Shown here: positions 35,140 through 42,649 of the stretch, piece by piece | Layout of the letters: each line of letters starts with the position of its first letter | How positions within the stretch are numbered: position 1 is the first letter of the stretch | Source of the DNA: UBA668 sp041918155 | GTDB taxonomy: Bacteria > Actinomycetota > Acidimicrobiia > Acidimicrobiales > Ilumatobacteraceae | Direction: 5' to 3' | DNA length: 64,000 nt | NCBI GenBank assembly: GCA_041918155.1 | Contig: JAYRWH010000048.1 | Span: 36,813-100,812, forward strand | Translations under genes and position numbers: made by a program | The notes under the pieces: model-generated | Databases searched by the model: none | What the model was told of the DNA's origin: nothing | What the model saw: only the letters and a program-made list of their open reading frames with translations

Positions 35140-35481
35140 ATGGCCGCCCGCACCGCGAAGCTCGACCCAACTCCCGAGTGCTGCTCCGCAGTGGGCAGTG
35201 TCGCCTTCGACGAGCGCGACGCCGCGGAGTTGGCCAAAGGGTTCGCCGCGCTCGCCGATCCGGTTCGTCTCCACCTGCTCTCGCTCATCAGCTCCTCGGG
35301 CGCGGACGGCGCGTGTGTCTGTGACCTCGTCGGCCCGGTCGGCCGGTCGCAGCCCACTGTCAGTCACCACCTCAAGGTGCTGCGCGATGCCGGCCTGGTG
35401 AGCGCCGAGCGGCGTGGCACCTGGGCCTGGTACCACGCCGACGGGTCAAGCATCGCGCGGTTGCAGAACTCCCTCGGCTGA
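35140..35481 (+). CDS. arsR: ArsR-family arsenic-responsive repressor
   Basis: A 113-residue winged-helix repressor. The recognition helix lies in VGRSQPTVSHHLKVLRDAGL. Cysteines C14-C15 (TPECCSAV) and C59/C61 (GACVCDLVG) provide the As(III)-binding thiols; the CVCDL motif is the classic ArsR site at the start of helix 3. It derepresses the divergent arsI-acr3 operon and itself when arsenite binds. An AGGAG ribosome-binding site precedes the ATG at 35140. Confidence 0.94.
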   Translation: MAARTAKLDPTPECCSAVGSVAFDERDAAELAKGFAALADPVRLHLLSLISSSGADGACVCDLVGPVGRSQPTVSHHLKVLRDAGLVSAERRGTWAWYHADGSSIARLQNSLG

Positions 35482-35596
35482 CCGACGCGGTTCTTTGCCG
35501 AACGCGCAGGCCTCGCGCTGGGCGACGCCAAGCGCTTCCGCCGAGTAGCGCCGCCGGCCAGGACTACCCGTGATCTTCTTCGCCGATCGTTGACCA

Positions 35597-35610
35597 TTAG
35601 CGCGCGCTAA
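35597..35610. promoter_or_regulatory. perfect 14-base palindrome upstream of surface-protein locus
   Basis: TTAGCGCGCGCTAA is a perfect palindrome directly after a TTGACC hexamer (35590-35595). It could be an operator in the promoter of the 35745 gene, 134 bases downstream. The rest of 35482-35744 holds no gene that I can support. Confidence 0.45.
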
Positions 35611-35744
35611 GTCACTGAAAAGAGCACTCCTTCAGAACTCCTCATGCCAGGGCGAAACCCTCTTGGGTCGTCACAACAGCGGATCGGCCAACAGGAGTTC
35701 AAACCCTGGGCCGATGCCCGAGGTGCCTACGAAGGAGGAGAGTC

Positions 35745-36143
35745 ATGAAGGTTTCAAGGAGCAAGCGGAGCCGCCTCGGGGCGCTCGGGTTCGCCGCCGT
35801 AGTGATCACCGCTGGGTCGGCATACGCCGCCAGCAACACCGTTGCCGACCGCAACGCCGGCCAGGGTACGGGTACGGTCGTCGGCTTCACGGTCACCAAC
35901 ATCGGCTACGTCGCTGACGACGACTACGTCGCAGCGGTGACGTTCAACATCGTCCGCGACCTGAACACGACCACGGTCGATTCGAGCAATGCCGCGGTCT
36001 CGGTCAGCCTTGACGGCGTGGCGTACTACCCATGCAGCGTGGCCGGCGGCGCGGCGTCCTGCACCGTGACGGACAACATCTCGTTCGAGGACGTGACCTC
36101 GGTCGGCGTTCTCGCCTACGACCTCCAAGACACCGGATCCTGA
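35745..36143 (+). CDS. small secreted beta-rich protein, TasA/camelysin-like candidate
   Basis: A 132-residue secreted protein. A basic n-region (KVSRSKRSR) and hydrophobic core precede a likely cleavage at AYA|ASNTVADRN. The mature part of about 104 residues alternates short hydrophobic strands with acidic turns (VVGFTVTNIGYVADDDYVAA), and holds one potential disulfide (C97-C106). A very strong ribosome-binding site (GGAGGAGA) suggests high expression, as expected for a structural protein. It is followed by a SipW-type signal peptidase gene, the context of TasA/CalY biofilm fibres and their archaeal relatives. There is no confident sequence match to TasA itself; the assignment rests on context. 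Confidence 0.6.
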   Translation: MKVSRSKRSRLGALGFAAVVITAGSAYAASNTVADRNAGQGTGTVVGFTVTNIGYVADDDYVAAVTFNIVRDLNTTTVDSSNAAVSVSLDGVAYYPCSVAGGAASCTVTDNISFEDVTSVGVLAYDLQDTGS

Positions 36144-36155
36144 CCCGAACAGACG

Positions 36156-36185
36156 AGGCAGCGGGGACTCATGCCCCCGCTGCCT
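36156..36185 (+). terminator. hairpin attenuator between structural and peptidase genes
   Basis: An 11-bp stem (36156-36166 with 36175-36185) with an eight-base loop, followed by a pyrimidine-rich run (TTCTCCT). Placed between a highly translated small gene and its processing enzyme, it probably causes partial termination and lowers downstream expression. Confidence 0.65.
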
Positions 36186-36226
36186 TCTCCTGTGGGGATC
36201 GCGAAGACAGAACGGGGAGTCGGGAC

Positions 36227-36718
36227 ATGAACGCAACAATCCGCCGAGTGGTGCAGGTCGCCCTGGTGTTCTTCATCTTGTTCGCGTTCGCCCCCACCAG
36301 TGCGGGGGGCGCCGCCAGCTATTTGACTGTCTCGGGCAACTCGATGTTGCCCACCTTCCACAGTGGCGACACGGTCATGCTCGCTCGCCGCAGTCACTAC
36401 GAAGTCGGTGAGATCATCGCTTACCGCTCGAAGGAATTGGGCGGAACGGTCGTGATCCACCGCATCATCGATCTCGCCCCCGACGATCGGTACGTGACCA
36501 AGGGCGACAACAACGGATTCATCGACGGTTACCACCCGTCGAGCGCCGACATCCTCGGCGAGCAGGTGTTGCGTCTGCCCAACACGACAAGCTGGTCGAA
36601 GCCGTTCACCAACCCGATCGTCGTTGCTCTGGCCGGCCTTTTGGTAGCCGGCCTGCTGTACACGGGTCGTAAGCCTGGTGGAGCGAGGCACCACCAGCGC
36701 GCTGCGAGAGGACGGTAG
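36227..36718 (+). CDS. sipW: signal peptidase I, ER/SipW type
   Basis: A 163-residue signal peptidase with membrane segments at both ends. The catalytic serine is S39 in VSGNSMLPTFHSGD. H79 in VVIHRIID replaces the lysine of the usual bacterial enzymes, and GDNNGFID (residues 93-100) is the conserved downstream box. This Ser/His arrangement is that of the archaeal/eukaryotic and Bacillus SipW group (S26B). SipW processes TasA and TapA in Bacillus; here the likely substrates are the secreted proteins at 35745 and 37896. GGGGAG precedes the ATG at suitable spacing. The symbol is by analogy. Confidence 0.82.
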   Translation: MNATIRRVVQVALVFFILFAFAPTSAGGAASYLTVSGNSMLPTFHSGDTVMLARRSHYEVGEIIAYRSKELGGTVVIHRIIDLAPDDRYVTKGDNNGFIDGYHPSSADILGEQVLRLPNTTSWSKPFTNPIVVALAGLLVAGLLYTGRKPGGARHHQRAARGR

Positions 36719-36720
36719 TC

Positions 36721-37899
36721 ATGAACACCAGCGTGGAACGTTCGGCCCGCCATCGCATGCGCCCCATCCGGCCGATGGCGTGGTGGCCCGCTCTCGCGAT
36801 CGTCGCCGCTGGCGTCACCGGGTATGTGTGGCTGCGGCCCGTCGAGCACGACGTGACGGTGGCCAAGTCCTTCACCGCCACCTACGACTTCGATTACTCG
36901 GCAGACGCCCCGAGCGCGACCGGCGTCTACGCGGACGGAAGCCTCTCCTTCGGCGACCCGGTGTTCCTCAGTGTCGTCGATGTCGTCGATGTCGTGGTCG
37001 ACTTCGGCCTCGAGGGCGCAGATGCACAACTCACCGATGGTGCGCTCACCACGAAGGTCGTCGTGGCCTCGGATTCTGGTTGGTCGCGGGTGCTCTACGT
37101 GCGTGCCGACGTGCCGTTCACCGGCAACGAGGCGTCCGCATCCGTGGAAGTGGACTTCGGGTTCGCCAGCCGCTCCGCGAAGGCGCTTGCCCGCAGCTCG
37201 GGGATCGAGGGCCGCGTCACGGTCACCGTCCTCGCCCGCGTCGGCGGTGTGGTCACCGTGCCCGGTCGCGTGGAGGGTGGCAACCAACGCACGAGCGTCA
37301 CCGCCGCCAGCCTGGTCTTCGACCTCGACGAGAACTCCGCACGCCTCCACGGCTATCAGGCGCCATCCCCCGAGAACCAACTCGACGAGACCCCATCGGG
37401 AACCGCCGCCGCCACCTCCGTCAGCACCGGACCCGCGACGCAATCAGTTGCTGATGTGGCCAATACCGTCCTCAACCGGCCGACGACGCTCTCGATCTTC
37501 AAGTGGGACGCCGAAATCGAGCAGCTGCGACGGGTCGGCATCGTCCTGACGGCGACCTTCTTGCTCGTCGCCCTCTTCAACGCACTGCTGTTGTGGCGCG
37601 CCGGGCGTCGCAGCGAGGTGGAGTACCTCGACCTCCGCCACGGCACCAGGATCTTCCCGCTGCTCGACGCTCCGGCGACGGTACGCGCCGAGGCGGTCTG
37701 GGTCGGGTCGTTCGAGACGTTGGTCGCCATCGCCGAGAACGCCGAGGTCGACATCCTCCACCGGCTGGGCAGCATCAACGACTCCTACTACGTCTTCGAC
37801 GGGCCGCGAGTGTTCGGCTACGCCGCGAAGCGCTCACGTGTCAGCCGCCCCGGTGTGACCGACGAGTCCGAGTACTCGGAGGAAGGGACCGAGTCGTGA
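36721..37899 (+). CDS. DUF5305-type membrane protein
   Basis: A 392-residue protein with an N-terminal membrane segment (WWPALAIVAAGVTGYVWL, about 20-38), a large beta-rich extracytoplasmic domain (for example VAKSFTATYDFDYSADAPSA) up to about residue 240, a second membrane segment (VLTATFLLVALFNALLLW) and a cytoplasmic C-terminal domain. The pattern fits DUF5305, which is frequent in archaea and often beside signal peptidase genes. It starts two bases after sipW. A role in assembly or anchoring of the secreted protein is inferred from context. Confidence 0.7.
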   Translation: MNTSVERSARHRMRPIRPMAWWPALAIVAAGVTGYVWLRPVEHDVTVAKSFTATYDFDYSADAPSATGVYADGSLSFGDPVFLSVVDVVDVVVDFGLEGADAQLTDGALTTKVVVASDSGWSRVLYVRADVPFTGNEASASVEVDFGFASRSAKALARSSGIEGRVTVTVLARVGGVVTVPGRVEGGNQRTSVTAASLVFDLDENSARLHGYQAPSPENQLDETPSGTAAATSVSTGPATQSVADVANTVLNRPTTLSIFKWDAEIEQLRRVGIVLTATFLLVALFNALLLWRAGRRSEVEYLDLRHGTRIFPLLDAPATVRAEAVWVGSFETLVAIAENAEVDILHRLGSINDSYYVFDGPRVFGYAAKRSRVSRPGVTDESEYSEEGTES

Positions 37900-38210
37900 G
37901 CCCGCGACACGCCCACCGCCGACGCAGTCGTCGCGCGTTCTCCGCTCGCGTCGCCGCGATCGGGATCCTGCTGTGCGGCGCAACGCTGGTGGCGGCCCGG
38001 GCTGCCAGCAACACGATCGACGGCAGCAACCTGGACCACATCACCAACCTGCCCGGACCTCCCCCGCAGACCACCGCAACCCCGTCGTCGCCGGTGGTGA
38101 CCGATGCGCCCTCCACCACGCCATCGTCGGCGAGCGATCCCTCCGTGTCGCCCCCCTCCAGCGACCTCGTCCAGCCTCCGAGCGATCCGGCCCCCACCAG
38201 CACCGGCTGA
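37896..38210 (+). CDS. small secreted Pro/Thr/Ser-rich protein
   Basis: A 104-residue protein starting with GTG at 37896, overlapping the DUF5305 stop (GTGA). A very basic n-region (PRHAHRRRSRRAF) and hydrophobic core end at ARAASNTIDGSN (ASNT at residues 37-40), the same residues as at the cleavage site of the 35745 protein. The rest is low-complexity Pro/Thr/Ser (for example PPPQTTATPSSPVVTDAPST), as in wall-spanning stalks. It may be the minor subunit or anchor of the putative fibre. I know no family for it. Confidence 0.65.
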   Translation: MSPRHAHRRRSRRAFSARVAAIGILLCGATLVAARAASNTIDGSNLDHITNLPGPPPQTTATPSSPVVTDAPSTTPSSASDPSVSPPSSDLVQPPSDPAPTSTG

Positions 38211-38224
38211 CTTCACCCCCGTTC

Positions 38225-38827
38225 TCAGTCGGTGCGGGGGCCGAGATCCTCGGCGGCTTGGCGCACCTGCCAGTCGCGATCCTCACGCGCTACCGCCAGC
38301 GCGGCGTTGACCTCGGGCCCCTCGAACGGCGCCAGCGCGAGCACGGCCCGGCGGCGCACGGCTGGCTTGTCGGCGCAGCCGGCGAGGATCGCGGGCAGCC
38401 CGAGCGGGTCGCCGATCGCCCCCAGCGCGGCAACCGCGGCCTCGCGCACGAGCGCGTCGGCCGCATCGATGGCGAGCGTGCAGAGGCGGGTGAGGACGGC
38501 GTCGGGCACCTGCTCGTGCTCGCCGGCGGCCCATGCGGCCGTTTCCACCACTGTGTCGTCAGTGTCGGCGAGCGCCGCCAGCAGGTCGGTGCCGGGCCGC
38601 GTCGCGGCCACACGGACGGCTCGGCGGCGGACCGCGGCCACTGGGTCGGCGAGTGCGGCGGTCAACTCCTGGGCCGTGAGCCGGCCCATGCGATCGAGCG
38701 CGCCGAGGGCGATCTCTCGTGCGACGGGGTCGGGGTCGGCCAACGCGGCCCGTGCCGTCGCCGAGTCACCGCTGTGCCCTGCTGCGGCGAGGTCGCGCCA
38801 TTCTGGGTTGGGGTGGGCCGGGTTCAT
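38225..38827 (-). CDS. HEAT-repeat protein
   Basis: A 200-residue protein built of about six alpha-helical HEAT repeats of roughly 30 residues each, e.g. ALADPDPVAREIALGALDRM, ALADPVAAVRRRAVRVAATR, ALVREAAVAALGAIGDPLGL and ADKPAVRRRAVLALAPFEGP. Such repeats form protein-binding solenoids, like phycobilisome-lyase-type HEAT_2 proteins. Its ATG overlaps the stop of the upstream membrane protein (ATGA), so the two are co-translated. The partner is unknown. Confidence 0.85.
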   Translation of the reverse strand: MNPAHPNPEWRDLAAAGHSGDSATARAALADPDPVAREIALGALDRMGRLTAQELTAALADPVAAVRRRAVRVAATRPGTDLLAALADTDDTVVETAAWAAGEHEQVPDAVLTRLCTLAIDAADALVREAAVAALGAIGDPLGLPAILAGCADKPAVRRRAVLALAPFEGPEVNAALAVAREDRDWQVRQAAEDLGPRTD

Positions 38828-39144
38828 TTGCGGAGCATGCCCGACAGCGTGATGACGAGCCAGGCGAAGCCGACGCCAATGATCGTGGCCATTGCTGCCC
38901 CGATCCAGATCGCGAGCCCGAAGCCGGCGAGGGCCGACCACACCTTCTTCAGCCACGGCGTGGGCCGCTCCAGCGGCGTGTGCAGTTCGGCGACGGCGCC
39001 CCCGTCGTCGAGGCGCTCGGGGTGACGGGTGTGGGTGGGGTCGACCGCGGCACGCGCCGGTGGGCGCCACGCCGTGGCGATGAGGGCCACGATGGCCAGG
39101 CTGGCGATCATCGCCGCCGCGACGGTCAGTCGGGTGATGTCCAC
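38824..39144 (-). CDS. small two-segment membrane protein
   Basis: A 106-residue protein with two hydrophobic segments (LTVAAAMIASLAIVALIATA and LAIWIGAAMATIIGVGFAWL) joined by a polar loop. The start is uncertain: the GTG at 39144 begins just before the first segment and has a TACGAT box nine bases upstream, while an ATG at 39177 would add 11 residues but lacks both a ribosome-binding site and a -10 box. It is coupled to the HEAT-repeat gene. I do not recognise the family. Confidence 0.65.
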   Translation of the reverse strand: MDITRLTVAAAMIASLAIVALIATAWRPPARAAVDPTHTRHPERLDDGGAVAELHTPLERPTPWLKKVWSALAGFGLAIWIGAAMATIIGVGFAWLVITLSGMLRK

Positions 39145-39230
39145 GTCGTGGCGATCGTACCGGAGGTGGTCTCCCATGGCGGCGCGCCGTGCGCGCCCGC
39201 AACGGTGTGCGCTTCTGGCAGGCTGGCCGG

Positions 39231-40538
39231 GTGACAGATCCGCACTCGGAACCCGTCGACGTGGCCGCCCCCGTCGCCCAGCCCACGCCCGCAGCAACGG
39301 CGCCGGTGCCCACTGTTCGCCTGCGGCGGCCGTCGCCAGGCCACCGCTGGTGGGCAGCGCCACTTGCCACCGCCGGCCTGCTCGTGGCGCTCGCGCCCAT
39401 CGTCGTCAGCTTCCTGCCGAGCACCCTGCTCATCGACAAGCACCGCTGCGCCGAGTTCTCCGAGAACGACGAGGACGGAAACGGCACGCTTGACGACTGC
39501 CTCACCAGGGTCACCCAGGCGGTGCAGTACGCGCTCGTGCCGTCCTCGGCCGAGCCGGTGAAGCCGCGGCTCCAGGTCACCGGCGCCACGACCTACGACA
39601 GTGCCGGGCAGGTCTACTTCGTGACGATCGTCGAGCCGGCGATCAGCGTGCTCGACTGGTGGGTGATCAAGGACAACCCGGCCTCGCGACTGCTGAGCCG
39701 GGAGGACAAGTACGGCAGCCAGACGCCGCAGCAGGCGGTGCAGGCGGGCCAACAGCAGATGCACAGCGCCAAGCAGGACGCCATGTACATCGCGCTGAAG
39801 ATCGCCGGCTACCCGGTGGAGCTGAAGGAGGGTGAGGTCATCGTCCGCCAGATGTTGTGTGTCGAGGCCAACGCCGCCGGCACCGAGTGCCTGGAGTTCA
39901 GTCCTGCGGACGAACTGCTCGACCCCAACGATGTGATCACGGCCGTCAACGGCGAGCCAGTGCACATCGTCAGCGACCTCGGCGCCATCCTTGCCGGCAT
40001 TGCCCCCGGCGAGAAGATCTCGATCGACTTCACCCGCGACGGTGTGACCATGTCGGGCGAGATCGAGACGATCATGGCGCCGAACGAGGACCAGCCGCGC
40101 ACGATCATCGGTTTCCGCCCGGTCGACACCACTACCGTCGAGTTGCCTTCGGGCATCGACATCAACATCGATACCGAGTCGATCGGTGGGCCTTCCGCAG
40201 GCCTCGCATTCACGTTGACGCTCATCGACGCACTCACGCCGGGCGACCTGATGGGTGGCCAGCGGGTGGCGGTCACCGGCACCATCGATCTCGATGGCAA
40301 TGTCGGCGCGATCGGCGGGCTCAACTCGAAGGCCTCGGCGGTGAAGCAGGTCGGGGTGAAGTACTTCCTCGTCCCGGTGAGCCAGGGCGAGGACGGCCTC
40401 GACGGCATCGCTCAGGCCCGCAAGGTGGTCGGTGACGACGTGGAGATCATCCCGGTGGCCAATGTGCAAGAGGCGCTGGCGGCGCTCGCCCGCATCGGTG
40501 GCGACCCGGTCGAGGCGCCCACCACCACAACGACGTGA
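39231..40538 (+). CDS. membrane-anchored PDZ and Lon-type (S16) protease
   Basis: A 435-residue protein. A proline-rich cytoplasmic tail is followed by one membrane segment (APLATAGLLVALAPIVVSF), then an extracytoplasmic PDZ domain (DVITAVNGEPVHIVSDLGAI) and a C-terminal Lon proteolytic domain with the Ser/Lys dyad: serine in SIGGPSAGLAFTLTL and lysine in GLNSKASAVKQVG. The AAA part of Lon is absent. This architecture is common in actinobacteria (YlbL/Rv3194c type), where the protease acts on exported substrates. The GTG at 39231 was preferred on its position; an earlier start at 39189 is possible. Confidence 0.9.
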   Translation: MTDPHSEPVDVAAPVAQPTPAATAPVPTVRLRRPSPGHRWWAAPLATAGLLVALAPIVVSFLPSTLLIDKHRCAEFSENDEDGNGTLDDCLTRVTQAVQYALVPSSAEPVKPRLQVTGATTYDSAGQVYFVTIVEPAISVLDWWVIKDNPASRLLSREDKYGSQTPQQAVQAGQQQMHSAKQDAMYIALKIAGYPVELKEGEVIVRQMLCVEANAAGTECLEFSPADELLDPNDVITAVNGEPVHIVSDLGAILAGIAPGEKISIDFTRDGVTMSGEIETIMAPNEDQPRTIIGFRPVDTTTVELPSGIDINIDTESIGGPSAGLAFTLTLIDALTPGDLMGGQRVAVTGTIDLDGNVGAIGGLNSKASAVKQVGVKYFLVPVSQGEDGLDGIAQARKVVGDDVEIIPVANVQEALAALARIGGDPVEAPTTTTT

Positions 40539-40581
40539 CATGACCACTTTTCGCCGGTCCTGACACCTACGATTTGGCCCA

Positions 40582-42639
40582 ATGGCCATTTCGTTCTCCC
40601 GCCCCGACCCGTCGTCGCCGGCGTCCGTCTCCGCGGCGAACTTCACGATGGCGCGCCGCGGGTTCGAATCCGAGGAGGTCCGCGAGTTCCTGCGCATGGT
40701 GGCCGCAGAGCTGGCCCGCCTGCAAGAGCGCGAGAAGTTCCTCGAGCGCGAACTGCGCTCGGCCCAGCGCCAGGGACCCAGCCCGGCGGTCGCGCTCGAC
40801 GAGGACGTCGTCACCCGCCTGCTCGGTGAGGAGGCGGCGCGCATCCTCACCACGTCGCGGGAGGCCGCGGCGCAGATCAAGTCCCGCGCCGAGGAGGGCG
40901 CGTCGCGCCTGTTGCGCGAGGCCACCGACGAGGCTCAGCGCGTGCGCGAGGAAGCCGAGATCGAGGCCGCCCGCCGGCGCCAGGACACCGCCTCGGACAC
41001 CGAGGCCGAGCTGCAGATGGCCAAGCAGCAGGGTCGCGAAATGGTCAACGAAGCTCGCGCCTACCGCGAACGTGTGCTCGGTGAACTCGCCCGTCGCCGC
41101 GAACTCGCCCGCCAGCAGATCGAGTCGCTCGTGCATGGCCGCGACCGGCTGTTGCAGGCCTTCGAGCGGGCGCGTATCGCCGCGGTCGATGTGATGGCCG
41201 AGCTGACCCCGCTCACCGAGCCGCAGGAGTACGTCAACCTCGCGCCCACCACCGGCCCGGTGCCGCTCGTCGTGCCTGTCTCCGAGCTGCCTCCCACTCG
41301 GCCGTCGCGCCCGCTCGTCGCCGCCGAAGAGCCGGTCGCCGAAGAGCCTGTCGCCGAAGAGGCGCCGGCCGTCGCCAATGAGCCTGTCGCCGAAGAGCCC
41401 GTCGCCGAGGTGCCCGTCGCCGAAGAGCCGGCGGCTGTCGAGGGGCCCGGTCCGGCAGTGCCGGAGATGCGGCCCGCCCCTCGGTCGCGGCGCGAGACGG
41501 TCGTGTCGATGCCCGAGCCCGCTGCTGGCGACGACAAGGCAGTCGCGGACACGGGCCGGATGGCTCCGGTCGTGTCGTTGTTCGCCGGCGAGGTCGACGT
41601 GCCCGCCCGCACGCAACCGCCTGCTCCGCCTTCGGCCCCGCCGCGTGTCGAACCCGAGTCCGAGGCGCAGCCCGAGACGCAGCCCGAGACGGAGCCCGAG
41701 GCGGCGCCGGAGGCGCGCGGCACCGTCGACGACCTGTTCGCCCGATTGCGCGCCGCCCGCGCCGGCGCCGTTGCCGAACGCGCTCGCGCCGAGCACCCCG
41801 CTGCTCCGGAGGCGCCCGAGGTCGTCAAGGTCGTCAAGGTCGTCAAGGTCGCCGAGGTCGTCAAGATCACCGAGGTCGCCGAGGCGCCCGCCGCTCCCGA
41901 CTCGGTGTTCCGCGCCTCGGCCGCGGCCCCAGCCGCCGCGGCCGACGATCTCGACGGCCACGGCGACGAATCGCCCTTCTCCCGCCGCGATGCGGAGCTC
42001 ACGCCGCTCATCGTGGTGGCCGCCCGCAAGCTGAAGCGGCTGCTCGCCGATGAGCAGAACGATGTGCTGCTCGCCCTGCGGCGCAAGGCACCGGTGACCA
42101 ACCTCGACACCCTGCTCCCTGCGGCAGCTGAGCATGCTGCCCGCTATGGCCAGGCGATCCGCGATGAACTCGTGCACGCGGCACTCGCCGGCGCGGCGAG
42201 CCTCGACGACGGCGCGGCGGTCGATCACCGGCGCGCAATTGACAGCCTCGATGTCATGCGACCGGCGTTGGAGCTGCTGTCCACGACGGTCGTGGAGGCC
42301 CTGCGGGATCGGCTCGATCGGGCTATCACCACCGCTGCCGGCGACAACTCCGAACTCGCCGAGGCGGCGCGCTCGGTGTACCGCGAGTGGAAGACGCAGC
42401 GCATCGACGAACACCTCGACGATGTTCTGCGCACGGCATTTGGTCGGGGCGCATACGTCGTGCTCGCGCCGGGTGCGCCGGTGTGCTGGACGGTCGATCC
42501 CCACGGGCCGCCGTGCCCCGACGCGGAGGACAACACCCTCGGGGGCGTGGTCAAGGCGGGCGACCCGTTCCCCACCGATCATGTGTGCGCTCCGGCGCAC
42601 GAGGGTTGCCGCTGCATGCTGCAGCGAGCACCGCTGTAG
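40582..42639 (+). CDS. DivIVA-like coiled-coil protein with gpF-like C-terminal domain
   Basis: A 685-residue protein. Residues about 17-60 match the DivIVA membrane-curvature domain (NFTMARRGFESEEVREFLRM), followed by a long coiled coil to about residue 215. Then comes a disordered Pro/Glu/Val-rich linker with PVAEE repeats and VVK repeats. A folded C-terminal part (from about 475) ends in CWTVDPHGPPCPDAEDNTLG and DHVCAPAHEGCRCML, a cysteine/histidine pattern like the Mu gpF phage-head morphogenesis domain. DivIVA proteins mark poles and septa and recruit wall synthesis. TACGAT (40568-40573) lies eight bases before the ATG. Confidence 0.82.
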   Translation: MAISFSRPDPSSPASVSAANFTMARRGFESEEVREFLRMVAAELARLQEREKFLERELRSAQRQGPSPAVALDEDVVTRLLGEEAARILTTSREAAAQIKSRAEEGASRLLREATDEAQRVREEAEIEAARRRQDTASDTEAELQMAKQQGREMVNEARAYRERVLGELARRRELARQQIESLVHGRDRLLQAFERARIAAVDVMAELTPLTEPQEYVNLAPTTGPVPLVVPVSELPPTRPSRPLVAAEEPVAEEPVAEEAPAVANEPVAEEPVAEVPVAEEPAAVEGPGPAVPEMRPAPRSRRETVVSMPEPAAGDDKAVADTGRMAPVVSLFAGEVDVPARTQPPAPPSAPPRVEPESEAQPETQPETEPEAAPEARGTVDDLFARLRAARAGAVAERARAEHPAAPEAPEVVKVVKVVKVAEVVKITEVAEAPAAPDSVFRASAAAPAAAADDLDGHGDESPFSRRDAELTPLIVVAARKLKRLLADEQNDVLLALRRKAPVTNLDTLLPAAAEHAARYGQAIRDELVHAALAGAASLDDGAAVDHRRAIDSLDVMRPALELLSTTVVEALRDRLDRAITTAAGDNSELAEAARSVYREWKTQRIDEHLDDVLRTAFGRGAYVVLAPGAPVCWTVDPHGPPCPDAEDNTLGGVVKAGDPFPTDHVCAPAHEGCRCMLQRAPL
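41329..41430 (+). repeat. degenerate 12-base coding repeat (PVAEE)
   Basis: Repeated GAGCC(G/T)GTCGCCGAA units encode PVAEEPVAEE-type sequence in the linker of the DivIVA-like protein. They are likely to vary in copy number between strains. Confidence 0.7.
41821..41847 (+). repeat. three tandem 9-base repeats (VVK)
   Basis: Three exact copies of GTCGTCAAG encode VVKVVKVVK, followed by related GTCGCCGAG/GTCGTCAAG units, in the linker of the DivIVA-like protein. Confidence 0.8.
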
Positions 42640-42649
42640 CCTTCGCCGC

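Noticed and set aside
41329..41860. Regular short repeats that could suggest a CRISPR array
   Set aside because: Units are 9-12 bases, in frame, and encode the PVAEE and VVK linker of the DivIVA-like protein. There are no spacers and no cas genes.
42134..42649. Upstream extension of the UPF0182 gene by 172 codons
   Set aside because: It lies in another frame within the DivIVA-like gene; the GTG at 42650 with its TAGCCT box fits the family N-terminus.
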